From Candidatus Kaiserbacteria bacterium RIFCSPHIGHO2_01_FULL_58_22 (GTDB lineage: Bacteria; Patescibacteriota; Minisyncoccia; Phycocordibacterales; UBA2100): a stretch of DNA of 7,810 nucleotides. The translations under genes and the position numbers were made by a program. The stretch covers positions 1 through 7,810 of the forward strand of contig MFLB01000035.1 in NCBI GenBank assembly GCA_001781445.1. Direction: 5' to 3'. Position 1 is the first letter of the stretch. Each line of letters opens with the position of its first letter. Below the pieces are notes generated by a model that had not been told where the DNA came from, searched no databases, and saw only the letters and a program-made list of their open reading frames with translations. Below, piece after piece: positions 4,738 to 7,810 of this stretch.

Positions 4738-5427
4738 TTAGCGGTTGTGCGCGATTTCCGAACGAATGCGCTCGATGGTGCGGCCCGCGGCTTCCTTGCC
4801 TCCCAAGCCGAAGGCGAGTCCGAAACCGAGCGCGAGCGCGATGACGATCCCCGTGAAAAGGGTCTGCACGAATTCCGTCGCGACGCCGAGCTGGTTCAAG
4901 ACCGCGAGAATGGCGGTCACCCAGATGGCGTATTTGGCTACGGTGCCGGCGAGGTTGCCGGAGTGCGCTCCCGCCGCGCGCGCCGAGCTCGCGATGACGT
5001 TCTTTACTGCCTCCGCGACGATCGCCGCAAGTACGAGTATCAGCACGGCGACGATGACCTGCGGGAGGTAGAGAAGCACGACCTGCTGAAGGAAGATCGT
5101 AACCCTGCTCAAACCGAGGACCTCCAGCGAGGTCATCAGGAAGACGATGACGATGAACCACTGGACGAGCGTTCCCAGAAATGCGCCGATGTTCAGGTTG
5201 AACCCGGCTTCCCGCGCGAACTCGTTGACGCCCGCGGCCTTCAGGGCGTCGTCCAGGCGCAAGACCTTCACGACCTGCTCCACGACCCGGTAGAGGATGA
5301 CCCCGACGATCCAGCCGACGATGAAGATGACTATGGCCGCGAGGATCGCGGGCAGGAACTGGATCACCGTGTACCACAGGTCTGCGAACGAGTTCTGCAA
5401 TACGTTCGCTGATTGACTGACTATCAT
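4738..5427 (-). CDS. MscS-related TM-helix-repeat membrane protein
   Basis: A 229-residue inner-membrane protein with five hydrophobic segments, at about residues 22-46, 80-103, 113-138, 159-177 and 187-208. The last is Gly/Ala-rich (ALALGFGLAFGLGGKEAAGRTIE), resembling the pore-lining TM3 helix of small-conductance mechanosensitive channels. The paired helices with an amphipathic linker (YRVVEQVVKVLRLDDALKAAGVNEF) fit the conserved TM-helix-repeat (MS_channel_1st, CmpX-like) group. The cytoplasmic beta domain of true MscS is missing: the chain ends 20 residues after the pore-like helix. It may be a minimal channel or an accessory subunit; ion conduction is inferred only from the family. ATG 5427 gives a normal short N-terminus. 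A weak CATTAT box 7 nt upstream hints at leaderless expression. Confidence 0.8.
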   Translation of the reverse strand: MIVSQSANVLQNSFADLWYTVIQFLPAILAAIVIFIVGWIVGVILYRVVEQVVKVLRLDDALKAAGVNEFAREAGFNLNIGAFLGTLVQWFIVIVFLMTSLEVLGLSRVTIFLQQVVLLYLPQVIVAVLILVLAAIVAEAVKNVIASSARAAGAHSGNLAGTVAKYAIWVTAILAVLNQLGVATEFVQTLFTGIVIALALGFGLAFGLGGKEAAGRTIERIRSEIAHNR

Positions 5428-5515
5428 AGCAAAGATAATGAATGACTAATATTGATAAGTGTTATAGGTTTTCGACCCCTTGTGCCTTAATGATAGCATC
5501 CTCCCCGCGCGTAAA

Positions 5516-5627
5516 GGCCCCACGAGGGTGGCTGTGTGGATTGCCCGCCCCAGCAAACCAGACGAAGGACGGTCCTTCGTCTACGAAGGACCGTCCTTCG
5601 TCTTTTGGCTGTATGGGGCCGTTTTTT
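5516..5627 (+). ncRNA. Possible structured RNA or palindromic element with terminator-like end
   Basis: GGCCCCA (5516-5522) pairs with TGGGGCC (5614-5620), followed on the plus strand by G and T6 (5622-5627), like a rho-independent end. Inside are the tandem palindromes at 5560-5603. No clear promoter or known RNA family is recognised; it may equally be a repetitive element or a minus-strand terminator region. Confidence 0.25.
5560..5603. repeat. Tandem 21-bp palindromes forming a 21-bp inverted repeat
   Basis: ACGAAGGAC-N-GTCCTTCGT occurs twice in tandem (5562-5580 and 5583-5601), with G at the centre of the first and C in the second. The whole also forms exact 21-bp arms 5560-5580/5583-5603 around a CT loop. 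It may act as the terminator of the minus-strand gene ending at 5639, but there is no T tract on that strand. Confidence 0.85.
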
Positions 5628-5638
5628 GACACCTTTTT

Positions 5639-6259
5639 CTACAGGAGGCGCATCTTGTCGAGTAAGACCAAATGAGGATAGTCCAAGGTGTCCCGCAGGA
5701 GCCTGTCTTCTATGGTGAGCCGGTAGCGGAATTCGGGCGTCGAGAAGACCGCGTAGCGTATCTCGCGCCCGAATGCGGGCTCGAGCGCCTTCACGGCAGA
5801 CTCAAGGCGGCCCTCGTTCAAGGCATCGGCGGCGACGATGAGATCGGCCGGGCGGGTGGGGTCTCCCATGAACGAGCCGGAAAGGATGATAGCCGCAAGG
5901 CGGCCCGCGCCCTTGAGGGCGCCCAGAATGTTCTTGTACTGCACGGGCGAAACTTCATGAACGAACTTCACGAGCGCCGGAGCGTGCTTGAAATCCGGGT
6001 CGAAGGCCCATGCATGCTCGTTTTGACGCCCCGTAACCGCGCGCTTCGCTTTTCCGACCTGTATCGAGAACTTCGCCTTCTTTATGACGCCGAGCTGTTC
6101 GAGCGAGCGTATCTCCTTCGCCGCTGTCGCAGGACTTACGCCCGCGCGCTTCGCCGCCAACGGGGCCGTGAAAACCTCGGATTGGTTGAGGACGAAGGCA
6201 CGCAATATCCGCGCGCGAGCGGCGTTGCCGAGAAACCGGGAAAGGAAGTCATCGGCCAT
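5639..6259 (-). CDS. Winged-helix protein with degenerate nucleotidyltransferase-fold domain
   Basis: A 206-residue protein starting MADDFLSRFLGN; an upstream in-frame ATG at 6283 would add eight residues. Residues about 14-62 form a winged helix-turn-helix (ARILRAF..., AAKRAGVSPATAAKEIRSLEQLGVIKK), like small MarR/ArsR-type regulators. Residues about 122-182 look like a MNT-type nucleotidyltransferase fold: GSFMGDPTRPADLIVAAD is at the place of the usual GS-xxx-G...DxD loop. The expected second Asp is not evident (ADLIV), so catalysis is doubtful and the domain may only bind. The start at 6259 is preferred because a promoter (6267-6296) sits 7 nt upstream and would not transcribe the longer start. 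It is a single-gene unit, perhaps a DNA-binding regulator; the ligand is unknown. Confidence 0.7.
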   Translation of the reverse strand: MADDFLSRFLGNAARARILRAFVLNQSEVFTAPLAAKRAGVSPATAAKEIRSLEQLGVIKKAKFSIQVGKAKRAVTGRQNEHAWAFDPDFKHAPALVKFVHEVSPVQYKNILGALKGAGRLAAIILSGSFMGDPTRPADLIVAADALNEGRLESAVKALEPAFGREIRYAVFSTPEFRYRLTIEDRLLRDTLDYPHLVLLDKMRLL

Positions 6260-6266
6260 TGCCCTG

Positions 6267-6296
6267 ATTCTACTCTCTCCCATTACTTCCTGACAA
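6267..6296 (-). promoter_or_regulatory. Promoter of the winged-helix gene, likely leaderless
   Basis: TTGTCA (6291-6296), an 18-bp spacer and TAGAAT (6267-6272) on the minus strand, then seven bases to ATG 6259. The start site should fall on or next to the A of the ATG. Confidence 0.65.
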
Positions 6297-6310
6297 GCCG
6301 CGCGCCGCGC

Positions 6311-6340
6311 GAAAAACGGCTCGCCCGGCGAGCCGTTTTC
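6311..6340 (-). terminator. Terminator of the rplJ-rplL transcript
   Basis: AACGGCTCG and CGAGCCGTT pair around a 5-nt loop, with A and T runs on both sides (TTTTTC after the hairpin on the minus strand). It lies about 20 nt past the rplL stop. The shape is bidirectional, but only the minus strand has a gene ending here. Confidence 0.85.
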
Positions 6341-6357
6341 CTTCCTTATTCCACGCG

Positions 6358-6735
6358 CTATTTCAGGGTTACTTTTGCTCCTGCCGTTTCCAGTTTTTTC
6401 TTGAATTCTTCCGCATCCGCCTTCTTCATGTCTGCTTTGAGCATCGCCGGAGCGCTCTCGACGAGGTCTTTCGCTTCCTTGAGGCCGAGCGCGAGCGCCT
6501 CCTTCACGACCTTAATGACCGCTATCTTCTGCTCGCCCGCGGAAGTGAGCTCGACGTTGAACTCCGTCTTCTCCTCGCCCGCCGCGGCGGCCGGAGCCGC
6601 CGCGGCTACCGCCGTCGCGGAAACTCCCCATTTCGTCTCGATGGCCTTGACCAGAGCGTTGAGCTCAAGAACGGTCATTTTCTCGACCGAATCTATAATG
6701 GTCTGCGCCGCCGGTGATACTTGATTTTCATCCAT
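6358..6735 (-). CDS. rplL: Large ribosomal subunit protein bL12 (L7/L12)
   Basis: A 125-residue stalk protein of the 50S subunit; its dimers bind the L10 C-terminal helix and recruit translation GTPases. The N-terminal dimerisation part (SVEKMTVLELNALVKAIETKWGV, about 16-38) is followed by an Ala/Pro-rich hinge (about 39-52) and the globular C-terminal domain (EEKTEFNVELTSAG-KIAVIKVVKEALALGLKEAKDLVESAP...). The family's highly conserved KI-VIK-VR...GL-EAK-LV pattern is recognisable, with K in place of R. Length is normal. It lies downstream of rplJ, separated by 96 bp, most of it a hairpin element. No Shine-Dalgarno is visible before ATG 6735. A terminator follows; rpoB does not. Confidence 0.97.
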   Translation of the reverse strand: MDENQVSPAAQTIIDSVEKMTVLELNALVKAIETKWGVSATAVAAAAPAAAAGEEKTEFNVELTSAGEQKIAVIKVVKEALALGLKEAKDLVESAPAMLKADMKKADAEEFKKKLETAGAKVTLK

Positions 6736-6741
6736 AGATTT

Positions 6742-6831
6742 TTTGGTAAGCGTAGAGCGTTTAGCGATTCGCGTTTAGAAAATTCGCATTCTCTATACGC
6801 TAGACGCTATCCGCTAATCGCTATTTGGTAA
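6742..6831. mobile_element. 74-bp hairpin element flanked by 8-bp direct repeats
   Basis: Positions 6750-6823 form a long imperfect hairpin of TAGCG/GAGCG-type short repeats; a 30-nt comparison of the arms matches at about 22 positions. TTTGGTAA occurs on both sides (6742-6749 and 6824-6831) and looks like a target-site duplication. It lies between the rplJ stop and the rplL start. The design, degenerate short repeats folding into one hairpin, resembles the short insertion and the IVS stem in the 23S gene. Confidence 0.65.
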
Positions 6832-7326
6832 CTACGCCTTCTTCTGCGCTACTTGATCAAGAGCGATCGCAAAGCGTTGAATAGGCGAATTAATAATGTT
6901 CGCGAACATGCCGCGCAGTACCTGCATTCCGGGAATGGTCGCTATCTCCTGCATTGCCGCCTGACCCATGAGCTTGCCCTCGAAGACGCCTCCAAGAATG
7001 GTGAGCTTATCGGTCAGCTTCTTGCCGAACTCATGGACGAGCCGCGCCGATGCGGTGACGTCCTCTCCCCCGCCTGAGGCGATCGCGACCTCGCCTTCGA
7101 GCGGAAGCGCGTCGTGTTTGAGTCCGAGCTTGTCGAGCGCGCGGCGGATGAGCGTCTTCTTCGCGACGAAGTACGAAACGCCGTCTTTTTTGAGAGAACG
7201 GCGCATGGCTGATTCTTCCGCGACGTTCACTCTCGTGAAATGCACGAAGACCGAAGAAGCGCCCTCCTTAAGGGCCTTTTCGAGCTTCCCGATTATTGCG
7301 GCTTTTTGTTCCTTACTCTTGGCCAT
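6832..7326 (-). CDS. rplJ: Large ribosomal subunit protein uL10
   Basis: A 164-residue base of the 50S stalk that binds 23S rRNA (with L11) and carries L7/L12 dimers on its C-terminal helix. The start MAKSKEQKAAIIGKLEKAL matches the family; an in-frame upstream ATG (7365) would add 13 atypical residues and is rejected. The RNA-binding N-domain includes RVNVAEESAMRRSLKKDGVSYFVAKKTLIRRAL, which matches the L10 pattern G-x-xYxVxKNTLxxxAL with K for N. The C-terminal part IQRFAIALDQVAQKKA is the stalk-binding helix and is short. It forms an operon with rplL from the promoter at 7440-7468. rplK and rplA are not upstream. Confidence 0.96.
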   Translation of the reverse strand: MAKSKEQKAAIIGKLEKALKEGASSVFVHFTRVNVAEESAMRRSLKKDGVSYFVAKKTLIRRALDKLGLKHDALPLEGEVAIASGGGEDVTASARLVHEFGKKLTDKLTILGGVFEGKLMGQAAMQEIATIPGMQVLRGMFANIINSPIQRFAIALDQVAQKKA

Positions 7327-7433
7327 ACTGACAACATGAAGAACCTTATAAAAGGCCTCGAGCACTCCGCGTGGAGTAGTTCGACCTAGGCAAGTCTGAC
7401 GCCTCTCGACTGCTCACCTTCTCTGGCCTGATA
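7327..7433 (-). promoter_or_regulatory. Candidate L10 autoregulatory mRNA leader
   Basis: From the predicted start (about 7433) to the rplJ ATG the leader is about 107 nt, unlike the leaderless genes nearby. It can form TCGA-GA-GGC...GCC-TAGG-TCGA, with an interrupted stem and a CAGACTT loop, and ACTCC-ACGC-GGAGT. L10-L12 binding to its own leader is established in other bacteria; the assignment here rests on position and foldability only. Confidence 0.4.
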
Positions 7434-7439
7434 GTCAGA

Positions 7440-7468
7440 AGTCTATAAACACATACGGCTGTAGTCAA
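7440..7468 (-). promoter_or_regulatory. Promoter of rplJ-rplL
   Basis: TTGACT (7463-7468), a 17-bp spacer and TAGACT (7440-7445) on the minus strand. It lies 110 bp upstream of rplJ and just before the divergent gene. Confidence 0.55.
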
Positions 7469-7496
7469 GTTATCGAGCAATGCTACCATGCTAATT

Positions 7497-7787
7497 ATGG
7501 ACAGATTAGGGCGCAATAATGATGGAACAGAAACGGTGGTCAGCTTCAAGCAGACAAAAGCCATGCGTCATCCGCATTGGAAAGACGCGGTCGGAGAAAT
7601 AGAGTTGCGGTTCCGACTCACTGACGAGCTCAAAAAGTGGGCCATTGATGCAACAAGCGCACGCCTCATGGATGACCACGGACGCGAGGAAAAGGCGCTT
7701 GTGATGCTGGGAGAAGTCGCCGCCAATGATCTTCGGGCCATCTGGAATAAATGGGATATCAACCAATCTGAAAAGAACGCCGAGTGA
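7497..7787 (+). CDS. Hypothetical protein
   Basis: About 96 residues from ATG 7497 (99 from the in-frame ATG at 7488). Not recognised. The sequence is soluble and highly charged, with a predicted helical middle (LTDELKKWAIDATSARLMDDHGREEKALVMLGEVAANDLRAIWNKW). There is no signal peptide, membrane segment or cysteine. It diverges from rplJ. A weak extended -10 (TGC-TACCAT, 7481-7489) ends 7 nt before ATG 7497, matching the leaderless spacing seen at other genes, which favours the later start. Codon choice looks coding throughout (few rare stops in frame, no low-complexity), so I take it as real, but with little support for a role. Confidence 0.55.
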   Translation: MDRLGRNNDGTETVVSFKQTKAMRHPHWKDAVGEIELRFRLTDELKKWAIDATSARLMDDHGREEKALVMLGEVAANDLRAIWNKWDINQSEKNAE

Positions 7788-7810
7788 AATAGGGCGAGCT
7801 ACTCGTTAAT

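Noticed and set aside
4004..5412. Long plus-strand frames opposite the nucleotidyltransferase and MscS-like genes
   Set aside because: They are antisense shadows in GC-rich DNA; the minus-strand proteins have clear family motifs.
5672..6724. 350-residue plus-strand frame
   Set aside because: It runs antisense through the winged-helix gene, a terminator and rplL, so it is a shadow frame.
7345..7350. TATAAG as a -10 box for rplJ
   Set aside because: There is no -35 at the right distance; the upstream TTGACT-N17-TAGACT pair is better and leaves room for a leader.

Overview
The window looks like part of a Candidate Phyla Radiation (Patescibacteria) genome, most likely Parcubacteria. The grounds are a 23S rRNA gene carrying several insertions, no obvious Shine-Dalgarno sequences, short compact genes and many palindromic repeats. 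The exact lineage is a guess (Kaiserbacteria-like); the domain Bacteria is certain from the 23S, L10 and L7/L12 sequences.

Left part (1-2115): the 5' third of a 23S rRNA gene on the minus strand, with its 5' end near 1517. It is interrupted three times. A 422-bp intervening sequence in the helix 25 position encodes a complete S23-type four-helix-bundle protein. A short hairpin lies at about 1153-1230, and a 104-bp insertion is bounded by a perfect 15-bp inverted repeat (160-263). Upstream of the 23S there is no 16S gene and no tRNA. Instead there is a leader of about 520 nt with three copies of a double-hairpin palindrome, further hairpins, an rRNA-type boxA, a terminator-like hairpin and a consensus promoter (TTGACA-N16-TATACT). 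Beyond that promoter lie protein genes, so this 23S appears unlinked from 16S and transcribed from its own promoter.

Middle part (2116-3929, plus strand): a gene for a cysteine-containing exported or membrane-anchored protein, split and frameshifted by a 133-bp palindromic element (2563-2695) with AAT on both sides. It is followed by a BrnT-type toxin and a CopG-type ribbon-helix-helix antitoxin. The toxin promoter lies so close to the ATG that the mRNA should be leaderless.

Right part (3941-7326, minus strand): a sugar-phosphate nucleotidyltransferase, an MscS-related membrane protein, a winged-helix plus degenerate nucleotidyltransferase-fold protein, then rplL and rplJ. The rplJ-rplL spacer holds a 74-bp hairpin with 8-bp direct repeats on both sides, so it looks like an insertion. 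rplJ has a promoter and a leader of about 107 nt that may be its autoregulatory site. Neither rplK-rplA nor rpoB flanks the pair. At the right edge a plus-strand gene of unknown function (7497-7787) diverges from rplJ.

The common thread is hairpin DNA. Related-looking elements made of degenerate short repeats sit inside 23S rRNA, in the rRNA leader, inside a protein gene and inside a ribosomal protein operon. Several promoters also sit 6-7 nt from a start codon, which points to leaderless translation.
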